A DNA stretch of 64,000 bases from Bryoerythrophyllum caledonicum (GCA_963971425.1 OZ020514.1:11847218-11911217); one strand, 5' to 3'; counted from the first letter of the stretch, positions 22,135-31,849 are shown. The notes: generated from the letters alone by a model not told the origin. Numbers and translations: made by a program.

Positions 22135-22305
22135 TGCCATAGTTAACTAAATTTGGGCTTTCACGTAAATCTCGACATCTCATGATGAATTTCACTGTAT
22201 TGAATCCAAATCATCAAGAGATTTCTTAAATCATGGGCCCGAGATTGCAACAACAGTCATCATTTTTGGACTTTGCAGAGTCCAAATTTAGTTAAATACG
22301 GCAGA
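22135..22305. mobile_element. MITE near the RING gene, copy 2
   Basis: Ends GCCATAGTTAACTAAATTTG and CAAATTTAGTTAAATACGGC match the copy at 20218-20386. Confidence 0.7.
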
Positions 22306-22681
22306 TTTATTGTCCACCTCCATCATATTCTTTAAATTTTCAAGTGCATGGCAAGTCCAACGTTGCTACGTACTTTGTGATTGTATTGATGGTAGACGCA
22401 TGAGGCCACATGTCCATGGCACTATTTCAACACAATTGCAGACTAAAAGATGGTCTGCACATTGCAACACCGAATCAATGACAAAGGAAGAAGACAAACC
22501 CTACTCCTGAGCACTTTCACGTGAAGTTTGCTAAGCATGAATTCCATTAGGGTTTCCCATGACCTTTGGCAGTCGGACGATGTGAATTACCGTGGATAGG
22601 TGGATATGAGGATCCGAAGTACAGATGTATAGGGACTAGCATGTGTTATTCTTGAAATAAATATAACTTTGTTATATAATA
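22306..22681. other. Unassigned region before the Helitrons
   Basis: It may hold the 5' part of the RING gene on the minus strand (a short frame starting MEFMLSKLHVKVLR near 22550), but no splice link is convincing. Confidence 0.35.
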
Positions 22682-23356
22682 TCTATATCTACCTATATAA
22701 TAGGCGACAGTCCGTCTGTCCGCCGCTCCTGGTGGACCAACAGACCAAGAAGACCAACACCAGCAGACCAAGAAGACCAAGAAGTAAACCATCCTCAGGA
22801 GCACTACTCAGGCGGGCGAAATCAGGCACTACATCGAAGCTGAAGAGTGAGGACAATTTGCCTATTGTGACGTTTTGCTCCTTCTTCCTGGCCATCCTCG
22901 GGTACTACGTTGCAGCGGAGGGCGGTGTGAGGTATTGAGGTGGTTTTTCCAGAAGATCATCGGCGTCTCTACGGAACGACGGGTACCGATACAAGCCGAG
23001 CAGGCCTGGCGCGACGGCGCAGATTACGTTTGTTTGGCTTGAGTTTCCTTGCGTGGACAAGGTCGCACCGTTGTCGACCCTCTCTGCTTGGACAAGGAGG
23101 CGTGTTCTCACGGGAGAGTGCCAATCCAAGCATACGTTTGGTACCGCTTTTGATGGTAGCTTGCGGTCTACAATCCTCTTCAACTCAAAACATCTCACCC
23201 AACTCGCATCAGTAAGTTTACCGCTGCGTGCATCCTATCCACTCTTCTATCCGTAAAATCTTTCCAGAAGTTGTGTCAGATTGGATGAACCCTAATTTTA
23301 CTACATCTTTTCCAAAACTGTGATCATGTGGATTTGAACGTTTGTTGCTGCTGCAG

Positions 23357-23684
23357 CAAGCGAGGACTGTCAAATGTTACAATCGTCACTTGCGACATAA
23401 ATGTCTTCAGCGTTGAGAACACATTCGACCACATTCTGTCGATTGAGATGTTTGAGGTGCGTCTGCTTTCTTTCTTCCTCATAATCTGTAGAGTGATTCT
23501 AGGAGAGCAGTTTTATTATCTGCGGCTATGTTTCTTTCTCATGAGTCCGAGTTTGGGATTGCCCCTTTTGCTGCATATGAAGAACTACGAGAAAGCTTCT
23601 GAAAAAGATAACTTCATGGTTGAGACCTGATGGCCTGCTCTTTGTACATATCTTTGTGCATAAATTGATTCCCTACCATTTAAG
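23357..23684 (+). pseudogene. Captured SAM-dependent methyltransferase fragment (coclaurine N-methyltransferase/CFA-synthase-like)
   Basis: Two exon remnants are recognisable. The first, 23357-23456, reads KRGLSNVTIVTCDINVF and FDHILSIEMFE. The second, 23574-23684, starts HMKNYEK and, after one extra base near 23595, continues in the shifted frame as LLKKITSWLRPDGLLFVHIF and VHKLIPYH. The IEMFEHMKNYE and PDGLLFVH motifs are typical of coclaurine N-methyltransferase-like enzymes. The intron acceptor before HMKN reads CTG rather than AG. Frameshift, lost acceptor and missing ends make this a pseudogene. Confidence 0.75.
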
Positions 23685-24028
23685 TACTGTAGTTGAGGAG
23701 GCTCCTCAGATTTCCTCACCTGCATCGCCTTTATCTTCTGGCGCTGATGAAGGAGCTTCCACCTCTACGTCACTAATTCAGATCCTCGATAGATGAATCA
23801 AGTAAGTTCATAGCATAACTGTATTTTCATGTCTATTCAGAACATCTTGAAATACTATTCTTAGTCGAGGTTGGCTTTGGTGATCAATCAATGTGTTTTA
23901 TTGTTATTCCTTAAAGTAGTGCTACAGTACTCATTGGTGTCATGTAACATTGTAGCATTGGCACATTCATCATGAAATGGGTGCAAAAAAGCTTCTCAGG
24001 TTGAAAGGGTGGAGACTGCACATTACGT

Positions 24029-24250
24029 TCAAGCGTCGCCCATTTCTTCGTCTTCAGATCCATCTTCTTCCGTAGCATTGCTTTCGTGGTCAATCTTGAG
24101 GTCCGCCAGCAACTCCTCAAGCGGCACTGAAGGCGGCTCATCGCCATCATCGCCATCGATCATGGAGGCCGTCTCCCATTGCGCTCTGTATTGGGCGTCT
24201 CTGTAGAGCGCAATCTTGGTTCGGATCATCCTCCAGCTCCTCCAAGAACA
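24029..24250 (-). pseudogene. Gene fragment with acidic C-terminus, unidentified
   Basis: On the minus strand the frame reads SWRSWRMIRTKIALYRDAQY, then RAQWETASMIDGDDGDEPP and an acidic tail ending DEEMGDA and stop. It looks like the last exon of a real protein, with an AG acceptor near 24252. I do not recognise the family. A simple repeat built of AATTTGGTTAAGAACTTTG lies directly upstream of it (24250-24370). Confidence 0.45.
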
Positions 24251-24705
24251 AAGTTCTGTAAGAACAATTTGGTTAAGAACTTTGTTAAGAAATTTGGTTA
24301 AGAAATTTGGTTAAGAACTTTGTTGTAAGAACAATTTGGTTAAGAACTTGGTTAAGAACAATTTGGTTAATTCCTTTATGTTGGAGATTCCTTTATCAAT
24401 CTACATGTCTCTCCTAGAATTCATAAGAGCTGAGGTTCTACACTTCTGTACATAAATCGTTTCCCTATGCTTCTCTCAAGTGAAAATTTGTTGTTTCGCT
24501 GTTGAGACTATAATCACATCTTATCCAGGTGCTCTGTAAACAGAAAGCATTTGTCCTGAAGTTTATTGAAAAAAAAATGCTAAAGCACCACGCGATGGCT
24601 ATTCTCAAACTCATCTGGATAATGGAGGGAGTGCAGGTCACCTGATAACGGAGAGTGGTCATGTTCGCCTCGACCCCCTCATAGATGCAAGTGTGCATCA
24701 AATCA

Positions 24706-24822
24706 TCAGTAACTGTCGAGGAAGCCCTCTGGCATGTCTTCGTACAGATCATCGTCTTCGTCAAAATAGTTTCTCATTCACCCACTTAGACGGTGGTAGG
24801 GGTTGCACAGTTGCTTGCGGAA
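24706..24822 (-). pseudogene. Second fragment of the same or another captured gene
   Basis: After a CAG acceptor the minus strand reads FRKQLCNPYHRLSG, an in-frame TGA (24780-24778), then MRNYFDEDDDLYEDMPEGFL and DSY before a stop. Open reading on both sides of the TGA suggests a nonsense change, perhaps from TGG. The family is unknown. It lies upstream (in minus orientation) of the fragment at 24029-24250. Confidence 0.4.
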
Positions 24823-25261
24823 CTGCATGACCAATATGGTCGTAAACAGTCAGTGAAAGGGTAACAAGCGTAACATTCACATGCCGTTAAAAAGGACCAG
24901 CTTTGAAATTCCTTTAGTGAGGATTGTAGATTTTGAGATCAACTCGCTATTTGACCTTGCCACCAACTTATTTATGATGGATGTTAAATAATTCCTAGGT
25001 GCAAAATCCCATTTAGAGTTTAGATTGATCGTTGGACTCTTACAGCATGTTCAACTAAATGCTTAAGGTTTTTCACTTTTCATCAGACCACTTACATCTG
25101 TCTGGCTGCTTCGCCTTCTTTGTAGTTTGATGCCAACTATCCATTCTGAAGCCATTCTCAACATCATTATAGTTTGCCCACACTTCAGCTGTGACATCCT
25201 CCCGGGTAGTATCGGTACCACTTATAGTTTACCCGGTCGGAACGACGGGTACCGATACTAG

Positions 25262-25626
25262 TCTATATCTATAAAAGAATACAGGATGAGAAATGGGCGT
25301 GCCGATGGATGAACGCACCGATGAAAATGGAGCGTCAAATGAATGAACGCTACAAAACAGATCCACAATTTCTTTGCATGTGCCCTTTGGAGGAATCCAT
25401 TGAATGTGCCCTTTGGATGAATCCATTGAATGTGCCCTTTGGAGGAATCCATTGAATGTGCCCTTTGAAAGAATCCTTTGAATGTACCTTTTAGAGGAAT
25501 CCTTTGAATGTGTCCTTTCATTAGGATTTGGATTTGATCTAATCCAAAATTTAAAGTTTTTATCTACATACATTTGTTTAACTCAAGATTGCCCATGGCC
25601 CGTCGGTTAGGATGGGGTTCCACTAG
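25262..25626 (+). mobile_element. Short Helitron-like element with internal minisatellite
   Basis: It begins TCTATATCTATAAAAG directly after the CTAG of the preceding Helitron and ends CCACTAG (CTAG 25623-25626) followed by T. Its first ten bases match those of the first element. A subterminal hairpin remnant CCCGTCGGTTAGGATGGG precedes the end. Inside, about five copies of a 26-27-bp unit (CCCTTTGGAGGAATCCATTG plus AATGTG) run from about 25380 to 25520. Confidence 0.7.
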
Positions 25627-25956
25627 TATATTATATATATTAATATATTCTTGAGAGATGAGTGTATTTTATTTTTGAATAAACTTTTCCCTGTCTACCT
25701 GCGAGAGGGGGGAGTAGTTTCGTTGGAATGTATTACGTGTATGTGTATTCAATACTAATCCTTTGTCCGGTGGGTGGTGGAACATACATGCACTATGTTC
25801 ATGCCGGCCTCCACTCAAGACCAGAGTTTTTCCTCCTCTTGTTGTTGAGAGCACAAACGAGGAGGAAGAATCTCTGGACCTTCCTGGTATCACCTCATCT
25901 AGGCTCATAGCACGCAAGGGATGAGCTACGAGAATCATGAGCTGATATATCATATT
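25627..25956. other. SINE-derived flank
   Basis: A relic of the SINE family (GAGAGGGGGGAGTAGTTTCG at 25703, continuing to about 25850) makes up most of this stretch. No gene. Confidence 0.45.
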
Positions 25957-26174
25957 GGGAACTTTGTCTGCATTTCACAAACTTTGGCGGAGAGGTATGT
26001 CTCTAAAATCTATAGAGGTTGGAAGCCTCTAAAACCTCCAAAGTTCCGCCTCGACAGAATCTATAGAGGTTGGTGGCATTTCACAAAATGAAATGTTGCC
26101 AACCTCTGTAGATTTTATTTGCCTCCAAACTTCCTACTCTCCACCAAAGTTTGTGAAATGCCGCCAATGTTCCC
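25957..26174. mobile_element. MITE with ~37-bp terminal inverted repeats
   Basis: GGGAACTTTGTCTGCATTTC on the left matches the inverse of GAAATGCCGCCAATGTTCCC on the right. Pairing continues through ACAAACTTTGGCGGAGAG. Flanking ATT on both sides may be the target duplication. No coding sequence. Confidence 0.75.
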
Positions 26175-26671
26175 ATTTATCTCGATTCTGTGTTTATTAT
26201 CGCAGCTTCATTTGACATGATATAAGGTTGAAGGTGGTGGTGCAAATTTCCTCTCTCCCATGATCTTGGGCTCCTTTCGGACAGCTCCTTTCAGACAATA
26301 AACGGTTATTTATGATTTTGGACAGCTCCTTTCAGAAAATAAATAATGGATATCTAATAAAGTAAATAACGGGCATGTTGAGGACAATGGGGATTCATTT
26401 AGTATTTACATTTATATTACATTATCATCTCTTATGATAAAAGCAATAGCCTTGCCAAATGAAGCCACGTGCACAATTTCGGCACACATCGCACAACCAT
26501 GTGGAAGGGGGCCACATGGACTTAACTAGAAGATATTGGGTGCCATTTCTGAGGAGGACGACGGGGACTTAATTAAGGACTTAATCGAAGTCAACAAAAG
26601 ATCCACTAGTATATATAGGAAGCACTTTCGATACAGTTTACCAGCTTTTGGTAGATATTGTACAGCTTTTA
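26175..26671. other. Unassigned AT-rich DNA
   Basis: Contains a short repeated phrase (GGACAGCTCCTTTCAGA at about 26279 and 26320). No gene seen. Confidence 0.45.
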
Positions 26672-27211
26672 GGGCCGCTTCACACTATGCCCAAGTCAAG
26701 TGACCGTCCGTAAAAATGAGTGGCCAAACTATGGCAAGAGGCCAAACTTTTTTGCCAAAAAAATACATTAAATAATGTAGATTGAAGGTTTGGCCGGTCG
26801 TGGTGTGAAGCTCTAAAGGCCAAGTCCAAAGTCCAAACCCCATATCATTACACCATAAAAAATCAGCCCAAAAAAATCAGCCAATTAAAATCAACCAAAA
26901 AAATCAACCAAAAAAAATCATCCAATAAAATCGGCCTCTTTCATCTAACGGTCCAAATCTTGTCAATTTTTTATTATTTTAAAAAAACTTCGACAGACTC
27001 TCGATTGTAGTTTGGGTCCGCTATAATGGACGACCCAGAGAGGCCGTCGCTTTGGCACCAAAACAGCCCAAAAGTGTTGCCATGTACGACAACAACCTTT
27101 AGAGTTTGGGGACAAGTGTGAAGGCCCAAAGTCCGGACTTTGGCCATTCTAGAAATCTCATTGGTGGAAATCGATGGCCACTCAACTTGGCCACCAAGTG
27201 TGAAGCGGCCC
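26672..27211. mobile_element. Tourist-like (PIF/Harbinger) element, 540 bp
   Basis: It starts GGGCCGCTTCACAC and ends GTGTGAAGCGGCCC with TTA duplicated on both sides (26669-26671, 27212-27214). TTA/TAA duplication and a GGGC terminus fit PIF/Harbinger. No transposase is present. Confidence 0.8.
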
Positions 27212-27501
27212 TTACATTCACCTAAAAAAAAACTAAAAATATTCTAAACATATTTCTGATATATAAAAATAACTGCTCATCTCATAAAAGTTTTTTTTTT
27301 AATATATTTACTAGTTGTGATTCACGCTTTGATGTTGTCTGAAAGAAGCTGTAGATCATGGCAGAGAGGAATGCACCACCAACTTGTACTGTGCCGGATG
27401 AAGTTGCGACAATAAACGTAGAAGGAATGTCGATGGAGCTGGGTAGTCTCTTGTGTGCTATAAGCATAGATGAGGCGATATCAAGGGGCTCTGGAGAAGA
27501 T

Positions 27502-27803
27502 GAATATGCTCCGGGGATGAGAGCCATACCAGAGTTCGACTAGACCGGCAACCATCACTCAATGTTCGCAGCACCCAGCTTCACAATTGGAGCCGCTTGC
27601 TGGAGGAGCTGCTCGAGGTCGCCTTTGCGAAGCTGCCAATGCCGGAAATCCGCCGCCTCCGCTGCCTTTCGACTTGCTGGAGGCGCAACCTGGTAGAAAC
27701 CAGGTCCCAGTTTAGGGAGGTTTGTGCCAAGACGAGCTCAAGGATGATCGCCCTCATCTACCGGGACTCCTTGTTGGTGATTCCAAGACGGAGAAATGGA
27801 TAA
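27502..27803 (+). pseudogene. F-box domain fragment
   Basis: The frame is open from 27505 and contains HNWSRLLEELLEVAFAKLPM, then PEIRRLRCLSTCWRRNL, the pattern of a plant F-box (WSRLPxELLExxxAxLPxPxxxRLRxVCxxW). It stops at 27801-27803 shortly after YRDSLLV. The kelch or other substrate-binding part is absent, so this is a fragment, or an exon whose partners I cannot find. Confidence 0.5.
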
Positions 27804-28171
27804 TATATATCTCATATATACCTCTCATATATATATCCCATGTTTATGATATAGAATTGCATTTTGAGTACTCTTTCTCAGTAGCACCTGGGTAACTTTC
27901 TAGTTCTAGTATATATATAATACATTGGCATTGATAAACCTCTGAAGCCTAGCATTCGTCACACAAGTTTACGCTTGTGGTGAGACATCGCAGACCATAC
28001 TCTCACTGCATGCCAATTTTCTCGTACTCTTGCAAGAATCCTCTTACTGCTGCAAATGCAAGGAGAGAAGAAAATACTGTACAGAAATGAGCATTCATCA
28101 CACAAGCTTCCGGTTCAGTGAACTTACTGGCATGCGAAAACCAGCTCCTTAAACTCCCTTGAATGCTGCCC
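27804..28171 (-). other. Downstream flank of the BAHD gene
   Basis: AT-rich at first, with repeated CTCATATATA; then the likely 3' UTR of the acyltransferase gene. No other gene. Confidence 0.5.
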
Positions 28172-30393
28172 TCATTCGGCTTTTGGTTCAGGAAGGTCAT
28201 GAGCCATGGTGATGAAATTGTTCAACGCTGCAGGCTGCAAGTTGGGCATGGCCACCATGTGATCCTTTCCCAAGGCGCTCGGCAGGACGAACACGAGCCC
28301 ATCCCACGTGCCCATGGTGTTGCGCGTGGCGAACCCCGGCGCGCCGAACCCGAAGTCGAGCTCGTAGTAGGGGAACCGCACCAGGTACGAGACGCCGCTT
28401 TCGGCGTCGGGCCCCAGCGGCTCCGGGGCGAACACGCCCTTGCCCGCGGAGGCGTGCACGAGGTCCACGAACCCCTGGAACCACTCGCCTGTGATGGACG
28501 CGATCCCTGCATGGATGAGCGCGGCCGTGGCTGCGAGCGGCTCGTGCAGAAGCTCCCTCGCCGTGGTGACGACGGGCGTCATGGCCACGACGTTGCCGAA
28601 GTACCCCGCCGGGAAGCCCAGCTTTTTCCTCCCCTCGATGAGGATCCAGAGACGGACGCGCCCGTCAAGCGACCTCGCCCGAGCTCGCGCCGTGGTGCGC
28701 CAGATGTGCGTCGACAGGCAGTCTGCTCTCGTGAGACCGCTCTCCTCGGCCGCCGCGTTTCGTATCGCCGCGATCTCGTCTCCTGTGAACTCAGTTGTGC
28801 GAGTCACAATCTGCGGCTTCTTTGCTTCAACTTCACCAGAAGCCTTGGACTCTCGATCAGCCTTAGCCGCCACCGCCGCGGCTTGCGCGCCAGGCGAGAG
28901 CGCCACTTCCTTGACGGGCTCCCCGAGCACCGGCGGGTCTCGTGGCTTAAGAAGCGTCCGGTTGTGAACGGGGAGGAGCGAAATCTCTGCGCCGCGTGCG
29001 ATCTCGGACCAAGATTTCATGAAGTGGAGACCGGACTGGCCGTCAGCTACTCCGTGTGACCAGTTTGCTGCCAAAGCGATGCCGCCGCAATTGAAGTGCG
29101 TCACCTGTCAAAAAAAACCTACACATTAAGCGACACATGGAAACGAAACTGGAGAGCTAAAGTTAAGGTAACCCTGACGCATTTGGCAACAGGAAGCGAT
29201 ACTTGAGAGTAAGACTTAACGCGTTTTGCAACAGGGAAGCGAAACTTGAGACCTAAAACTCTAAGCATCAGGCGACAACGCATTCCACGATGTTGCAAAG
29301 CTAGGCTTAACAAATCTGTAAGCATCAGGCAACGACGCATTTGGCAACAGGAAGCGATACTTGAGAGTAAGACATAACGAAACCCTACGCATTTTGCAAC
29401 AGGGAAGCAAAACTTCAGAGCTAGAATCGACGAAACTCTAAGCATCAGGCGACAACGCATAATTCCACAATGTTGAAAAACACCTAAAGATAAAAGAAAC
29501 TCTCTAAGCATCAGGCGACGACGCAATTTGGCAACAGGAAGGGATCAACTTGAGAGTAATACTTAACGAAACCCTACGAAATTTGCAACAAGGAAGTGAA
29601 ACTCGAGAGCTAGAATCGACGAAACTCTAAGCATCACGCGACAACGCATTCCAAAGCTAGGGTTAAAAAACTCTTTAAGCATCAGGCGACGACGAATTTG
29701 GCAACAGGAAGCAACACTAGAAAGCTAGGATTCGCGAAACCCTACGCATCAGGCGACGTCGCGAAACCTGAGCGTTCGGGTTAACGACACCCTACGCATT
29801 CCCAATTTGCGAACAAGAATCAGTACCTGCACAATGAGCGTCGGGAGGCCATCAGGCAAGTCCGGCAGCGTCGGGTACCGATCGAGCCCCGCGGCCGGGA
29901 GCCCGGCCAGCAGCGGCACGGGCACGAAGTCGTCCGTCAACCGGAGCTCCGCGAGCTCCACGTCCACGCTAGCCTCGGTAAAAACAGCTCCCGCGTCGTC
30001 GCAATGCACCCGCGGGGGGCCATCCTTCGTCAACAACCGCCCCGCCAGCGGATAAAACAGCACCAGTGCCTCCGCGAGCGACTCCCGCAGGCGCTCCACC
30101 ACGAGCGCTCCACGCACCTGCTCCCGCGTGAAGGTGCACAGGAGCGGCGTGTAGTACGACATCCAGATGTAGTCCAGGTGACAGAGCGGAAGCCATTCGC
30201 GCTCCGGGGATGTGGCGGACGCCGGCTTCACGAAGGAAGTGGAGACGCTGTGCAGAGCCTTGCCCTGCAGCCTGTCTTCCAAGGCGTGCAAACCGTCGTC
30301 GCCCATCGCTGCCGCATCTGAAACAGACGCCTCGTCGATGGCTTCGCATTCTCTTGTGTCGCGGCAACGGCGATCATCTCTCGCGTCGCTCAC
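28172..30393 (-). CDS. BAHD acyltransferase (HCT-like)
   Basis: Exon 1 (30393-29827) and exon 2 (29104-28172) join in phase for 499 residues. The in-frame ATG at 30306 would give 470 residues, nearer the family length of 430-460, and may be the true start. The catalytic HxxxD motif is HGVAD (206-210 in the longer form). The structural DFGWG motif reads DFGFG (439-443). Other family signs are LAEALVLFYPLAGRL in the N-terminal part and NWSHGVADG. Known role: BAHD enzymes move an acyl group from a CoA thioester to an alcohol or amine; HCT-like members act in phenolic and cuticle metabolism. The substrate cannot be read. The intron is filled by a tandem repeat, and a second minisatellite lies just upstream of the gene. 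Confidence 0.88.
29110..29815. repeat. Tandem repeat filling the BAHD intron
   Basis: A composite unit of about 170-190 bp is repeated at least three times. AAGCATCAGGCGACAACGC starts near 29266, 29437 and 29625 (last copy diverged), and CGACGCATTTGGCAACAGG alternates with it. It spans nearly the whole 722-bp intron. Confidence 0.85.
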
Positions 30394-30477
30394 GTGAGCT
30401 TGGATTTTTCAGTGCAGTGTACGATTCGATGGTTTCGTGGCGCGTGTGTCGCCAGGCAAAACATTTGTCCGGGTGCT

Positions 30478-30775
30478 CCCCGACGATAAACCTCGCCCTC
30501 GTTCCCCGGACGATGAATCCAGTCTCGCTTCCGACGATAACCCTCGCCCGCGTTCCCCGGACGATAAATCCAGTCTAATCCGACAGTAAATCTCGCCCTC
30601 GTTCCCCGGACATAAATTCAGTCTCGCTTCCGACGATAAATCTCGTCCTCGTTCCCCGGACGATAAAATTCGATCTCGCTCCCGACGATAAATCTTGCCC
30701 TCGTTCCCCGGACGATAAATTTAGTCTCGCTCCTGACGATAAAGTTCGCTCTCGAACGATGAATGTGGACCCTAA
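30478..30775. repeat. Minisatellite upstream of the BAHD gene
   Basis: About six units of roughly 50 bp built from CTCGCCCTCGTTCCCCGGAC and GATAAATCCAGTCTCGCTTC. A detached fragment of the same unit (ATAAATCTCGCCCTCGTTCC) lies at 31257-31276 on the far side of the dispersed repeat. It is in the likely promoter. Confidence 0.85.
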
Positions 30776-30799
30776 CTTCGTACGAGGCAAGCTCCCCGA

Positions 30800-31115
30800 G
30801 AACCAACCAACGCCTATAAAATTGGGGTGTATCCAACGTACTTCCATCCCATTACTACTCATTCAATTCCAAATGGAGGTTTGCTGTTAGTCAAGGCCCC
30901 TTGCTTTTGGTTGTTGCTTTTGGGGGGTACCTATTGGTGACCACCTACTAAACATGGTGACGCACTTTGAAAATTCATAACTAATTCAATTTTCATTGGA
31001 AAAAAATATGAAATCAGTTGGGTGGAAATTGCAATTCTATTGGCTATCACTGGAAAACAGGTGTAATATTATTTGCTCTCCCCATGTATGCACATTACTT
31101 AATTTGTCACTTATA
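30800..31115 (+). repeat. Dispersed ~300-bp repeat, copy 3
   Basis: Same ordered blocks as 13411-13700. It appears to have inserted into the minisatellite array, since a piece of the array resumes after it near 31250. Confidence 0.6.
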
Positions 31116-31590
31116 GGGGGGTTTAGCTTAGTAGGTTTTTGGATTGTATACGAGTTTGTAGCATTTGTACCATTGATGTGAGAGTAGCTTGATCTGCATT
31201 TGTTGATGTTTTTGTGGTGCATGGGTTGCAAGGAAAAATGTCAAAGCTCTGAGACAATAAATCTCGCCCTCGTTCCCAGTCAAGAAATTTGGTCATGAGG
31301 GGTTGTCGACAAACTTGCCCCCTATTTGTTTTTTTGGATGGAATCCTTTCTAAAAAATAAAAACCCTCCATTGGTGGTTAAATCACTACAGTGGAGCACT
31401 TAGGCTAATTTGAAGTTGTAGGCCTCCAATTTGGCATAAAAATTGCCAAGAATAGCATGTAGATCCCTTGAAATTGTAGCCTGAAAAGAGAAATTTGTCC
31501 ACACTCCCCTTGTGCCCCCAACCCCCCTTGCCATCAAGACGAGGGTCGGAGCATAGTAGAATAAGAAAATAGCCTCTGGTTTTCATAAAG
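31116..31590. other. Unassigned, with satellite fragment
   Basis: Contains the minisatellite fragment at 31252-31280 and otherwise no recognised feature. Confidence 0.45.
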
Positions 31591-31626
31591 CATCCGGCAT
31601 AAATAAAGTGTTTGTTCGTTCCATCA

Positions 31627-31801
31627 AGCCCAGGGCAAATTGACCCCCTCGTTGGTACTTACCCGAGGAGGTTGGACAAATTTGGGGCCTACAACCATCG
31701 TTTACCATGGAGAATCCTCTCTTGCTATAAATAGGTCCCCATTCAAAAACCTCGTGGCCCCCTCGGGTAAGTACCAACGAGGGGGTCAATTCGCCCTGGG
31801 C
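31627..31801. mobile_element. MITE, compact 175-bp copy, inserted in a SINE relic
   Basis: Ends AGCCCAGGGCAAATTGACCC and its inverse GGGTCAATTCGCCCTGGGC; the inverted repeats run about 42 bp. An exact 8-bp duplication TTCCATCA flanks it (31619-31626, 31802-31809). Joining the flanks restores the SINE 3' motif GTGTTTGTTCGTTCC then ATCACTAAG. It is the same family as 671-1437. Confidence 0.85.
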
Positions 31802-31849
31802 TTCCATCACTAAGTCAACGAACAACGGACATAGATTAGCATTATGGAA

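Larger units (their letters stand above)
22682..25261 (+). mobile_element. Helitron-like element carrying gene fragments
   Basis: It begins TCTATATCTACC directly after an A (22681) and ends in CTAG (25258-25261). Just before the end lies a GC-rich hairpin, CCCGGTCG-GAA-CGACGGG, at 25232-25250. 5' TC, 3' CTRR and a subterminal hairpin are Helitron features. A near copy of the 3' end (GGAACGACGGGTACCGATAC then AAG) at 22973-22995 suggests an older end inside. No Rep/helicase is present. The inside holds broken pieces of a methyltransferase gene (+) and of another gene (-). It is immediately followed by a second Helitron. Confidence 0.65.

Noticed and set aside
22669..22938. 89-codon frame at the left end of the Helitron
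   Set aside because: It starts before the element border and has no recognisable domain; it could be captured exon material but cannot be supported.
25380..25520. Regularly repeated units resembling a CRISPR array
   Set aside because: The units are contiguous minisatellite copies without unique spacers, in a plant nuclear context inside a Helitron.
28163..29059. 298-codon plus-strand open frame
   Set aside because: Antisense of BAHD exon 2, whose own frame has HGVAD and DFGFG motifs.
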